Translations under genes and position numbers: made by a program
Assembly (NCBI GenBank): GCA_041725895.1
Contig: JBGRQA010000015.1
Span: 1-64,000 of the forward strand
From: JBGRQA01 sp041725895
GTDB lineage: Bacteria; Bacteroidota; Bacteroidia; Bacteroidales; Marinifilaceae
Reading direction: 5' to 3'
Length of the DNA stretch: 64,000 nt
Notes under the pieces: model-generated
The model's database searches: none
The model's input: the letters and a program-made list of their open reading frames with translations, nothing else
Told to the model about the DNA's origin: nothing
Shown: positions 1 to 8,053 of the stretch, piece after piece
Numbering within the stretch: the stretch's first letter is position 1
Layout: each line of letters starts with the position of its first letter

Positions 1-76
1 GGCTTTTAGAAATTGAGTCTGAAAAATAAAGTTATAAACAAGTAAACCAACCGTGACACAGAATATTGAACATACC

Positions 77-391
77 CCTCGGGTCTGGCATCTTCATGCT
101 CGGGCCTCACATCCGCACGCTCAGGACTGGCATCTTCACGCTCGGGACTCACATCCGCACGCTCAGGACTGGCATCTTCATGCTCGGGCCCCACATCCGC
201 ACGCTCGGGCCTGGCAACTTCACACTCGGGCCCCACATCCGCACGCTCGGGTCTGGCATCTTCACGCTCGGGTTTCACATCCGCACGCTCGGGACTGGCA
301 TCTTCATGCTGGGGCCTCACATCCGCACGCTCAGGACTGGCATCTTCACGCTCGGGCACCTCAAAAGCACGCTCGGGCCCCATTTTCGCAA
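77..391. repeat. 21-bp-phased tandem array A, core GCTCGGG
   Basis: Fifteen units of exactly 21 bp. The core GCTCGGG (variants GCTCAGG, ACTCGGG, GCTGGGG, CCTCGGG) starts at 77, 98, 119, 140, 161, 182, 203, 224, 245, 266, 287, 308, 329, 350 and 371. Two spacer types alternate (ACTGGCATCTTCAC and CCTCACATCCGCAC, with variants), so there is also a 42-bp higher-order repeat. Because 21 is a multiple of three, several frames stay open on both strands and encode heptad repeats such as PERADVR; I regard these as by-products, since two sister arrays in the window with the same pitch are not consistently coding. The pitch is close to two turns of B-DNA. Confidence 0.93.
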
Positions 392-855
392 TGCAAAGCT
401 GGTGGCGGAGGGCGCGGATGCCCTATTGTACCACGCTTAGACCAAACCCCAGCCCGAAAAAGGGAAGAGGGAGGTTGTGGTTGGGCTTGTCTGGTGCGGT
501 GATTTCCTGTATAAGGTTATTATTTTGTTTTGTAGGCTTTGAGTGCCGCCGTGGAGGTGAATAAAATCCTAAAGATAGAAGGGTCAGAGGATGTAGATGG
601 TGGGATAAACCATTTTGAAGAAAAATTATTTTCAATTAGACTCTCTGATTTGCGAGTATTCTGTTAAATTTGTTAAATTGAAAACAAGTTGCAGAGAATC
701 TAGCGGTGATCTGGTAATATAGTACAACAAATAGGAGCGCTATAGCTCCTTCTTTTGGGGATCTATTAATTCGTTGTAGCAAGCCTAGAGATACCTGAGC
801 TGATTTTAAGTGTATGTAAATTAATAAGTTTATTTATTAATAAAAATAACGAATA
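392..855. other. Intergenic stretch without a recognisable gene
   Basis: No convincing coding region. A short hairpin AGGAGC / GCTCCT at 733-750 is followed by TCTTTT and could be a weak rightward terminator. The last 100 bases before 856 are very AT-rich and probably hold the promoter of the TIR gene, but I see no clear TTTG / TAnnTTTG pair. Confidence 0.5.
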
Positions 856-3186
856 ATGGCAAAAGCATTTTTATCGCATAGTAGTAGTGACAAAGGATTA
901 GTAGAAAGAATAGCAAAACAGCTAGGTAAAAATAACTGTCATTACGATAAGTTTACATTTGAAGCTGGAAATATAACAATAGAAGAAATCTTCAAAGGGC
1001 TTGAAAATACTGACGTTTTTGTATTATTCATCTCGACCAAAGCTTTAGAATCTGAGTGGGTACAAAAGGAAATCTCAAAAGCGGAACAATTACTTTCTAA
1101 AAGTATTATTGAGCGTATTTTTCCTATTATTATTGATAATTCGGTGGAACACACTGATTCTAGAATTCCTGATTGGATAAGGAAACCCTACAATCTAAGA
1201 GTATTTAACAATGAAGTATTAATTCTAAAAAAAATAAAGCAACTGCTGCGAGAAAGTAACTTTAAAAAATATGCTCACTTAAGAGATATCAATGATCTGT
1301 TTGTTGGACGGAATGATATTATGCAAGAGTTCGAAAGAAAGTTGATTAATATTGATAACACAAAACCTACTTGTATAATTGCTTCAAGTTTTTTTGAAGG
1401 AATGGGACGTAGGACATTTTTAAGAAATGGTTTAGTAAAAACGCAAATAGTTGATAAATGGTATGAACCCGTACCTATTTCCGTTTCTAGTAAGGAAAGT
1501 ATTGAAGACTTTTTATATAAATTAAATTTTGTAGAACCTATACCAGAAGTTTTTGAAAAAGATTTAGCAACAGAAGAGCTTGAATCTAAGATTGAATTAG
1601 GTAGAGAATACGTGAAAAAGTTTACTGATAATAATGAGATACTGTTTATAATTGATGAAGGAAGTATTGTCTTACCAAATCATACTTTAGTTGGATGGTT
1701 CAAGGAAATTATATCTGCTCCTTATTTTCAAAATCAGATATCAATTTGTCTTATTTCAAAATTCAAACCTTATGTTCCTGCAATAAGAAAGCTCGGTAAT
1801 GTATTAAATTTCCAAATTAATGAGCTATCCAAGGTTGATACACAAACATTTTTTCTTCAGTATCTAAATATTATTAAGAATTCACTTAGTCCCAGTGATA
1901 CAAAGTTCTTTTTAGAATATCTTAAAGGTATTCCTGGGCAAATTGTTTATGCAGCGAACTTAATAGATTCTTTAGGTGTAAATGAGGCAAAACGTTATAT
2001 TGATGATATTGAGGAGTTTGATGAATTTAGGGCTTTGTCGGTATTAAGATTCTTAGATGATGATGAATTAAGTAAGCAAATGCTGATTGCATTATCAAAG
2101 TTTGAGATAATTAGTTATGATTTAGTGTATAGTATTTTTGGTGAATCAGAAGATGTTTATAAAAGTATACAAAGGTTATTTGATTTGACTCTTTTTTTTC
2201 CTGTTAGTTCAACGCATGAATATTTGAAGTTAAATACCTCAGTTGCAGATTATATAAATCGTTCTAAGCTAACTTTAAATTCAAAATATAATGAAAAGAT
2301 AAATCAATTAACTAAGGAGAGTCTTGGAAAACCACTTGATGATACAATTCAAAAAGATTATGCAGAGTTTCTTTTTACCTTGCATAATATGATTACCTCA
2401 GGTCAATCAATACCTTCAAAGTATCTTATACCGTCTTTTATTCAAAAGTCAATTCTTAAAGAATATAATGCAAGGCAATATAAAACAGTAATACAGTTGG
2501 CAAATAAATTGCTAGAGAATGAGAATAGATTCGATTATCAAATAATAAGAGAGACTAGAAACTGGCTTTGCTTAGCTTATTGTAGAGAACAAGACGATAG
2601 ATTCTTTGAAGTAATAGGTTTCTTTAAAGATAATGATGAGGAATCTCTTGTAGATTATCACTTTTTATTAGGTTTTTATTATAGAAATGGAGATAGAATG
2701 GAAGATGCCGAGAATCACTTTCTTGAAGTTTTGAATATTAATAAACATCATTCAAGGTCTAAGAGGGAACTCGTTAATGTATATTTAAGGAATGGTGATT
2801 ATATGAAAGCTTTGAAGTGGGCTGAAGATAACTATGTTAGGTTTAAAACAAATATTTTACATATTCAGGCGTTTTTTACTTGTCTTGTTAAAAAAAGGGA
2901 CAAGACGGAATTTGATTATGAAAAGATCAATGAACTTCTGGAAAGTGCAACCAAAAGCATGGATAAAAAAGCACGCGATATATCGAGAGAAATGCAAGCA
3001 GAATATGACTTTTATATAAAAAATAATGCTGCTAGTGCTATTGCTTCTCTTGGAGAATCATTAAGACTTAACCCAAGAAATGTTTTTGCTTACCGTGCAT
3101 TAGCAGAAATATTGAAACGAAAACAAATGCATTTTGAGCTAATGGAATTAAGTGAGAAATTTCCTGATTTGAATGGACGTGCTTAA
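856..3186 (+). CDS. TIR domain - STAND-like NTPase - TPR protein (probable anti-phage defence)
   Basis: 776 aa. Residues 3-110 form a TIR domain: the FLSHSSSDK opening and SEWVQKE with the catalytic Glu at about residue 72 are present, so NAD+ hydrolysis is plausible. Residues about 150-400 resemble a STAND/AAA-type NTPase, with a degenerate P-loop (GMGRRT near 182, Arg where Lys is expected) and a Walker-B-like LFIIDEG near 264. Residues about 500-770 are helical, TPR-like repeats, the usual sensor part. In known TIR-STAND systems the C-terminal repeats sense a phage component and oligomerisation switches on TIR NADase activity; that role is inferred here. The gene is much more AT-rich than the lipase and ilv genes to the right, a sign of transfer. 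The changed P-loop Lys may mean weak or absent ATP hydrolysis. Confidence 0.8.
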   Translation: MAKAFLSHSSSDKGLVERIAKQLGKNNCHYDKFTFEAGNITIEEIFKGLENTDVFVLFISTKALESEWVQKEISKAEQLLSKSIIERIFPIIIDNSVEHTDSRIPDWIRKPYNLRVFNNEVLILKKIKQLLRESNFKKYAHLRDINDLFVGRNDIMQEFERKLINIDNTKPTCIIASSFFEGMGRRTFLRNGLVKTQIVDKWYEPVPISVSSKESIEDFLYKLNFVEPIPEVFEKDLATEELESKIELGREYVKKFTDNNEILFIIDEGSIVLPNHTLVGWFKEIISAPYFQNQISICLISKFKPYVPAIRKLGNVLNFQINELSKVDTQTFFLQYLNIIKNSLSPSDTKFFLEYLKGIPGQIVYAANLIDSLGVNEAKRYIDDIEEFDEFRALSVLRFLDDDELSKQMLIALSKFEIISYDLVYSIFGESEDVYKSIQRLFDLTLFFPVSSTHEYLKLNTSVADYINRSKLTLNSKYNEKINQLTKESLGKPLDDTIQKDYAEFLFTLHNMITSGQSIPSKYLIPSFIQKSILKEYNARQYKTVIQLANKLLENENRFDYQIIRETRNWLCLAYCREQDDRFFEVIGFFKDNDEESLVDYHFLLGFYYRNGDRMEDAENHFLEVLNINKHHSRSKRELVNVYLRNGDYMKALKWAEDNYVRFKTNILHIQAFFTCLVKKRDKTEFDYEKINELLESATKSMDKKARDISREMQAEYDFYIKNNAASAIASLGESLRLNPRNVFAYRALAEILKRKQMHFELMELSEKFPDLNGRA

Positions 3187-3332
3187 CGTAACTCATCAAC
3201 ATTTTGTTTAGGTTATTGTAGTGGTCTGCTGTTTTAGTTTAGATGCTCTAAACTTTCGCATTGCCTAATAATTAATTGTACTGCAGGCTTTTATCTTAAG
3301 AAATATAAAGATATTTGTAAACTAAAAGTAAC

Positions 3333-4223
3333 ATGGAGAATAGTAATTTGCCGATTAAGATTGATTTTGAGGGGGTTGGGAAGTTAAGTGAGCCGATAAC
3401 CAAACTAATTGAGGTTATTTCTTGTGCGGTAGGTAAGGTATATGAACCTACTTATATTGTAAGAAAAGCCAAAGCTGATTTAAAGTCGAAAGTAATAACG
3501 GAATTGTCAGAGTTGATTTCAAATGAGATCCAACACAGAGGTTTTAAGTTTTTTATTTCTCAATTAGAAAAGAAACAATTAAATATTGAAAAAATAATTA
3601 ATAAGTCGATCAAGTATCTCCCTGCTGAGTTATCTGATCCTAATATGCCCAATGAAGGTTGGATTTTAGATTTCTTTGATTTGTCGCAGAATTGTACTGA
3701 TGATGATATTCAAGAGTTATGGGGTAAGCTACTTGCCGATGAAGTTGATAATCCTGGTTCGCATAGCAGAAGGTTGATGCACACTTTAAAGGTAATGGCT
3801 CCTTTTGAAGCAAAATTTTTCAAGAATGCCTCCGAATTTAGATGTCGAGTATATATGCGTAAAAAGAATCTTGAAAAAATACTGAAAACAGATGTGACAG
3901 ATAATGAAGCTATTATTATTTCAGTAAATGATGATATTATTTTTGGCGGTCATTTGGGTCTCGATTATGAATATGATCAACTAATGTATTTTGAAGAAAT
4001 TGGCCTATTCAATAGGCTTATCTTTTGGGGAAATGAAGATGGTGCTGAGATTTACAAATTAGATTTTAATGGAGATGAAATTAATGTGAAAGATGCAGTT
4101 ATTGAGATTTTTGAATTTACAGCCCTTGGTACTGAGCTTTTAAATATTTCTATGCCAAATTATGATTCTAGGTATAGAGAGTATGTCGATGAGAAGCTTC
4201 TTCAAAATAATATGAAGTTGTAA
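3333..4223 (+). CDS. DUF2806-like protein
   Basis: 296 aa with no signal peptide or clear membrane segment. The central block (about residues 108-165), with DDDIQELWGKLLADEV followed by PGSHSRR and a leucine-rich helix, matches my memory of the DUF2806 family, in which an LW-x-x-[IL]LA-[GD]E-x-x-x-PG-x-x-S motif is the hallmark. No biochemical function is known to me. It starts 146 bp after the TIR gene in the same direction and shares its AT-rich base use, so both probably arrived together; it may be a partner or simply cargo. The family assignment is from motif recall and could be a related DUF. Confidence 0.55.
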   Translation: MENSNLPIKIDFEGVGKLSEPITKLIEVISCAVGKVYEPTYIVRKAKADLKSKVITELSELISNEIQHRGFKFFISQLEKKQLNIEKIINKSIKYLPAELSDPNMPNEGWILDFFDLSQNCTDDDIQELWGKLLADEVDNPGSHSRRLMHTLKVMAPFEAKFFKNASEFRCRVYMRKKNLEKILKTDVTDNEAIIISVNDDIIFGGHLGLDYEYDQLMYFEEIGLFNRLIFWGNEDGAEIYKLDFNGDEINVKDAVIEIFEFTALGTELLNISMPNYDSRYREYVDEKLLQNNMKL

Positions 4224-4385
4224 TATCGGGTAGGGGAGGTCGCGGAGGAAGGGAGTTCTTGCTGTTCTTATGGGGTGTTGATCCGGATTGAAGTTTTTTT
4301 GTGCAGGCCCCATATCTTTCCGGAAAAAAGGGATGTGGCTTAGCAGCTTTTTGTGTAACTTATTGGGTGCTTATCCTTCGGTCTC

Positions 4386-6425
4386 ATGAAAAAGTTTCTG
4401 CAAGCCAAATACCGTATTCTACTCCGGCTGATTTTCTGGCCCATTCTTTTCGTGTACCATTTTCGCAGCTTGAACCGGAAGGACATCTACGAGCTGACCC
4501 GGCCCCTTCGCTTTATTCTACTGCTGCTGCTGGCGGGGATCTTTTCGCTTGCCATTGTGCCCCAGGGAGAACACATGCTCATTTCGCTGGGCGACTTTGA
4601 GGGGCAAGCCTTTCAGAAGCTTTTTGTTCTGCTCACCCTTTGCTACTGGTCCTTCCAGATCTACTACGGTTCCCGCATCCTCCTGAAATTGGCCAGAATC
4701 CGCTTTGCACCTACGGGCATTCAGCGAATCTATCTCTACAAGATCCGGATTCCGGTTATCCTGGGGAATGCTCCCTTTTGGATTTTCATGGTGGCCTACC
4801 TGAAAGCCAATGGCATCAAAAGCCTTTACGATGCCGGTGTTTTGGTCCTGCTCTTTCTCCTACTGGTGGTTTTTTCGGGATATTACCATTGGAAAACCTG
4901 CCAGGACAACATCTGTGAGTTCGATCTTAGATTGGAGGAGGCGGAAAGGAAGGAGGTGATGATTCGGGAACTCGGCCCCAGCCTCTTTACCCGAACCCTG
5001 CACTCCCGGTACAATCTTCTGATTGTTGTATTCTGGTTGCTCTTTCTGTTTTTTACCTACTTAAGCATTTTTGCCATCCCCATACTTCAGTTCATCGGTC
5101 CGGCGGCTATTGTACTTTCGGCCCTTTCGGCCTGGATTTCCATTGCTTGCGTAATAGCCATTGTCAATACCCGGTATTTTCGTTACTTTAACTTCTCTCT
5201 GCTTCTATTGGTTCTGTTTAGTAGCTTCTTTAACGGCAACAACCAAATCGACAGGCTCAATCAGCCCGTTGGACCAAGAGACAATTTGCAGGAGCATTTC
5301 GGGAAATGGGTGGAGGCCCGTAACCTGCCGGAGGATGTGAAAACCTTCCCGGTATTCGTTATCGCCGTGGAGGGCGGGGGCAGTCGTTCGGCCTACTGGT
5401 CGGGCTCCCTCTTGTCGGCACTGAGTGATACCATCCCTTCCTTTGCCGATCATATCTTTGCTTTTAGTACGGTTTCGGGGGGATCGCTGGGGGCGGCCAT
5501 TTTTAACCAGCTGCTGCGGGAGGATCATCAAAGCGGAATGCGACTCAATAAGTTGAAGTACGCACAGTCGGCACTGGGTAAGGATTTCCTTTCCCCCCTC
5601 ACTGCATCCATGGTTTTTCCCGATTTATTGCAGCTGTTCATCCCCCTCGGGATAAATGCATTCGACAGGGCCCGGGGGCTGGAACGCTCCTGGGAGGATG
5701 CCTGCTACAAGACCCTGGTTTTCGAAGGGAAAAGTATCCACCTGAAGGAATCCTTTGGTAGTTTATGGTCGGAGGACCGGAACAAAAAGTTGCCCTCCCT
5801 GTTTATCAACTGCACCTCGGTGGAAACCGGAAAACGGGCGGTGATCAGCAACTTGAGGTTGAATGATGTTCAGTTTCATGATGTGATTGATTTGATGGAT
5901 ACCATTGGCTCGCAGATTCCGTTGAGTACGGCTATCTCGCTAAGTTCACGGTTTCCGTACATTACGCCTGCTGCTGGCATTCCCGGAAGGGACGGCAAAC
6001 TATGGGGGCATGTGGCCGATGGGGGCTATTTTGATAATTCGGGCGTAACCACAGCCGGAGAAATTATCAGGGGCATTCACGATTGGAACGAGGCGAATCA
6101 ATTCTCCGTCCGATTTTTGCCCTACCTCATTACCATACGCAGTCGAAGCAACAAGATTCGGGAAGTTGGATCTTTTAATGAGTTCACCCAACCCTTTGTT
6201 TCCCTACTCACCAAAGCTTTTGACGGTGAGGTGGATTATGCCAGGGCCAGAGTGATTCAGGAAGTAGGCAGGGAAGGCTACATCGATATGAAGCTGGATG
6301 TTCCCCTGGATGAGGTTCCCCTGGGCTGGTATCTTTCCGAACACTCCCTGAATGTCTTGAACAAACGAATTTCTGAGGAAGTGGATAGTCATTATTCAAC
6401 ATTGAAAGAATTACTTGGACGGTAA
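4386..6425 (+). CDS. Membrane-anchored patatin-like phospholipase
   Basis: 679 aa. The N-terminal ~300 residues hold about eight hydrophobic segments. The C-terminal part is a patatin domain: oxyanion loop EGGGSRSAYW near 328, nucleophile elbow GGSLG with Ser about 367, and DGGYFDNSG with the dyad Asp near 545. Patatins hydrolyse acyl esters of phospholipids or other lipids with a Ser-Asp dyad; the active domain probably sits at the inner membrane. Start chosen at the first ATG of the frame, just ahead of a Lys-rich N-terminus. Composition is GC-richer than the two genes before it, so it is probably not part of the TIR module, although some patatins are phage-defence effectors. No terminator is obvious after it. 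Confidence 0.85.
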   Translation: MKKFLQAKYRILLRLIFWPILFVYHFRSLNRKDIYELTRPLRFILLLLLAGIFSLAIVPQGEHMLISLGDFEGQAFQKLFVLLTLCYWSFQIYYGSRILLKLARIRFAPTGIQRIYLYKIRIPVILGNAPFWIFMVAYLKANGIKSLYDAGVLVLLFLLLVVFSGYYHWKTCQDNICEFDLRLEEAERKEVMIRELGPSLFTRTLHSRYNLLIVVFWLLFLFFTYLSIFAIPILQFIGPAAIVLSALSAWISIACVIAIVNTRYFRYFNFSLLLLVLFSSFFNGNNQIDRLNQPVGPRDNLQEHFGKWVEARNLPEDVKTFPVFVIAVEGGGSRSAYWSGSLLSALSDTIPSFADHIFAFSTVSGGSLGAAIFNQLLREDHQSGMRLNKLKYAQSALGKDFLSPLTASMVFPDLLQLFIPLGINAFDRARGLERSWEDACYKTLVFEGKSIHLKESFGSLWSEDRNKKLPSLFINCTSVETGKRAVISNLRLNDVQFHDVIDLMDTIGSQIPLSTAISLSSRFPYITPAAGIPGRDGKLWGHVADGGYFDNSGVTTAGEIIRGIHDWNEANQFSVRFLPYLITIRSRSNKIREVGSFNEFTQPFVSLLTKAFDGEVDYARARVIQEVGREGYIDMKLDVPLDEVPLGWYLSEHSLNVLNKRISEEVDSHYSTLKELLGR

Positions 6426-6590
6426 AAAAAATTACACATACAAACTCCTTATTCCGGATTGCAGTAACTTTAATCGAGCGTGTTGGCATTGTTAAAACGA
6501 AACATGATCCATATCTTAAAGTTTGATTGTTTTTGTTCTGGGTTGTGATACTAATGTTTAAGGATGGTGCTTCCTTTGGGGCAATACTTT

Positions 6591-6728
6591 TTGAGCGGGT
6601 TTTGCCAATCGGCCGAGAGGCGTAGCTACTGGGTTCATTTGAAACATTACTGAGGTTCCGATTGGCTTGATTTCTTTGTTTACTTTCTTCATTAAGGAAG
6701 AAAGTAAAAGCCCCGCGGCTTGAGCGAA
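6591..6728. repeat. 138-bp structured repeat, copy 1
   Basis: Nearly identical to 7823-7960, same orientation, 1232 bp apart. Contains an outer GCCAATCGG / CCGATTGGC inverted repeat and an inner hairpin TACTTTCTTC-ATTAAG-GAAGAAAGTA. In copy 2 the inner stem is ACTTTTCTC / GAGAAAAGT, so pairing is kept while the bases differ. It carries no coding sequence, so it is a MITE-like or REP-like element or a structured RNA. Bases 6426-6590 and 6729-6957 show no gene; the second stretch is AT-rich. Confidence 0.85.
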
Positions 6729-7024
6729 AATAGTAAAAGAAATATGAGGCTAGATCTTTTTAGAAAAATAGTCTTGTAGAGGAATACTCATTTTACCCGC
6801 TAAAATTATATCGATCCAATTTTTTGTTAATTTGCCTCCAAAATTTAGACCCCTCAATCCCTGAAAAAATAAAAAACAGGAAATTTATCCCTTCAAAAAG
6901 AGGCTTGGAAATAAAAAAAATGGAAAAATTTTACTTCGTCTTGAAGTTCCTGTAAAAATGGGCGTTTGGGAGAGGATGGCAGGTTTAAAAACTGTCCCAA
7001 AAACAGGGTTTGGGCATCGTAGGA

Positions 7025-7057
7025 TTTGGATTTTTTTGATTTTTCACTTTACCTTTG
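7025..7057 (+). promoter_or_regulatory. Putative Bacteroidota promoter of the ilv/leu leader
   Basis: TTTG at 7025-7028, a 21-bp gap, then TACCTTTG at 7050-7057, a perfect TAnnTTTG -7 box. It lies about 105 bp before the first leader peptide start, the right place for an attenuated transcript. The spacing is within the range recalled for Bacteroides promoters but slightly long. Confidence 0.55.
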
Positions 7058-7162
7058 TTGCGTACATTCGTCACAGCGATCAGGGAAAAAGATTTTATTG
7101 TTTAGACTATAAAAATAATTTTTTTGATCGGGACGATGCCAGAAAAAACAGAATTAAAAAGA

Positions 7163-7261
7163 ATGCAATTAAATTTAAAACATATCAATCTAATCGTCAT
7201 TATTCGAATTATTCGCGTCCTCTTTATGGACACGAAGCGGGAAGGGTATGTTACAAGGTAA
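7163..7261 (+). CDS. BCAA leader peptide 1 (attenuation peptide)
   Basis: 32-codon frame from ATG to TAA. Thirteen residues are Leu/Ile/Val, ten of them within codons 8-20 (INLIVIIRIIRVL), the classic composition of an ilv/leu leader whose translation speed reports BCAA-tRNA charging. The tail of the frame contains CGGGAAGGG (7238-7246), which can pair with CCCTCCCG (7292-7299) in the 5' arm of the following terminator; a ribosome stalled on the BCAA codons would leave this antiterminator free. A longer overlapping frame (6958-7266) was rejected because it ignores this arrangement. It is followed by a terminator and, downstream, a second leader, then ilvD. Confidence 0.88.
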   Translation: MQLNLKHINLIVIIRIIRVLFMDTKREGYVTR

Positions 7262-7287
7262 ACTGAACAGAACAACTAAATAGCAAC

Positions 7288-7320
7288 AAGCCCCTCCCGG
7301 AAACGAGAGGGGCTTTTTTT
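7288..7320 (+). terminator. Attenuator 1 (intrinsic terminator)
   Basis: Perfect stem AAGCCCCTC / GAGGGGCTT (7288-7296 with 7307-7315) followed by seven T. Starts 27 bp after leader 1 stops. Its 5' arm overlaps the segment that can instead pair with CGGGAAGGG in the leader tail, giving mutually exclusive structures. Confidence 0.9.
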
Positions 7321-7570
7321 ATGAATCTGAGCTGAATTAAAGTTACTTAGTTTGAATGCTTAAGTCATTCCGAAACAAAGTTCGGCAAAGCCAATTTATT
7401 TCGGAATCGAGCTAGCGAGATCAACGAAAGTTAATCTCTAAAAATATCGGGACAGATCCTGAAACAAGTTCAGGATGACGATTTGAAAATGGGAAGTTGA
7501 TTTCCGGCGTAAGTGTTACAAATAGAAGGATTGTTTAATTGAACCCAGGTTGTACAACTGGTTATCGCAC

Positions 7571-7660
7571 ATGCAATTATTGAACGTAAATATTATTGTC
7601 ATTATTATTATTCTCATTCTAGTCGGAGTGGGACCAGGGAAGTGTACGCTAATACTTTAA
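7571..7660 (+). CDS. BCAA leader peptide 2 (attenuation peptide)
   Basis: 29-codon frame from ATG to TAA. Eighteen residues are Leu/Ile/Val; codons 8-18 are eleven in a row (IIVIIIILILV). As in leader 1 the peptide begins MQL and the tail carries GGGAAG (7637-7642), able to pair with CTTCCC (7689-7694) in the next terminator. It sits between attenuator 1 and ilvD, so transcripts that pass the first attenuator meet a second, similar test. An independent promoter between the two leaders was not recognised; bases 7321-7570 hold half of a CAGGATGAC-type dispersed repeat (about 7453-7480) and no gene. Confidence 0.88.
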   Translation: MQLLNVNIIVIIIILILVGVGPGKCTLIL

Positions 7661-7680
7661 CTCAGATATGTTAATTTTTT

Positions 7681-7718
7681 AAAGCGCTCTTCCCACACAG
7701 GAAGGGCGCTTTTTTTTT
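7681..7718 (+). terminator. Attenuator 2 (intrinsic terminator)
   Basis: Stem AAAGCGCTCTTCC / GGAAGGGCGCTTT (one T-G wobble) and nine T. Starts 20 bp after leader 2. The 5' arm contains CTTCCC, complementary to GGGAAG in the leader tail. Confidence 0.9.
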
Positions 7719-7822
7719 GAATGATACGAAATGAAAACACGAATAATAACGGATGAACACGAATTGAAAATTACGAATAGTGGCACAGGCCTAAATGGAT
7801 GCAGGATTTTGGTCACATCCTC

Positions 7823-7960
7823 TTGAGCGGGTTTTGCCAATCGGCCGAGAGGCGTAGCTACTAGGTTCATTTGAAACATTACTGAGGTTCCGATTGGCTT
7901 GATTCTTTTGCAAACTTTTCTCATTAAGGAGAAAAGTATGAGCCCAGCGGCTTGAGCGAA
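7823..7960. repeat. 138-bp structured repeat, copy 2
   Basis: Second copy of the element at 6591-6728, here between attenuator 2 and ilvD and therefore inside the untranslated leader of the ilv transcript. The outer 65 bp are almost unchanged, while the inner hairpin differs with compensating changes. A fragment of the same left end (AAGCGGGTTTTGCC) recurs near 10191 before ilvB. Confidence 0.85.
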
Positions 7961-8053
7961 AGAGAATAAATTGAGAGTGTTGTAAGCAGAATATGATTTT
8001 CAAGATCAATTTGAATCGACAAAAAATTAAGAATATAAAAGACTTAAACAACC

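Noticed and set aside
77..391. CRISPR array
   Set aside because: Repeat core is only 7 bp and spacers 14 bp, spacers recur, and no cas genes are present. The same holds for arrays B and C.
6..502. Open frames on both strands across array A (125, 149 and 124 codons)
   Set aside because: A 21-bp repeat keeps several frames open automatically; the frames have no family resemblance or clear start context, and sister array C cannot be coding.
6958..7266. 102-codon frame overlapping leader peptide 1
   Set aside because: Its start lies upstream of the recognised promoter, its composition looks random, and the shorter BCAA-rich frame explains the terminator arrangement.
6591..7960. Composite transposon bounded by the two 138-bp elements
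   Set aside because: No transposase, no target duplication recognised and the copies are in direct orientation.
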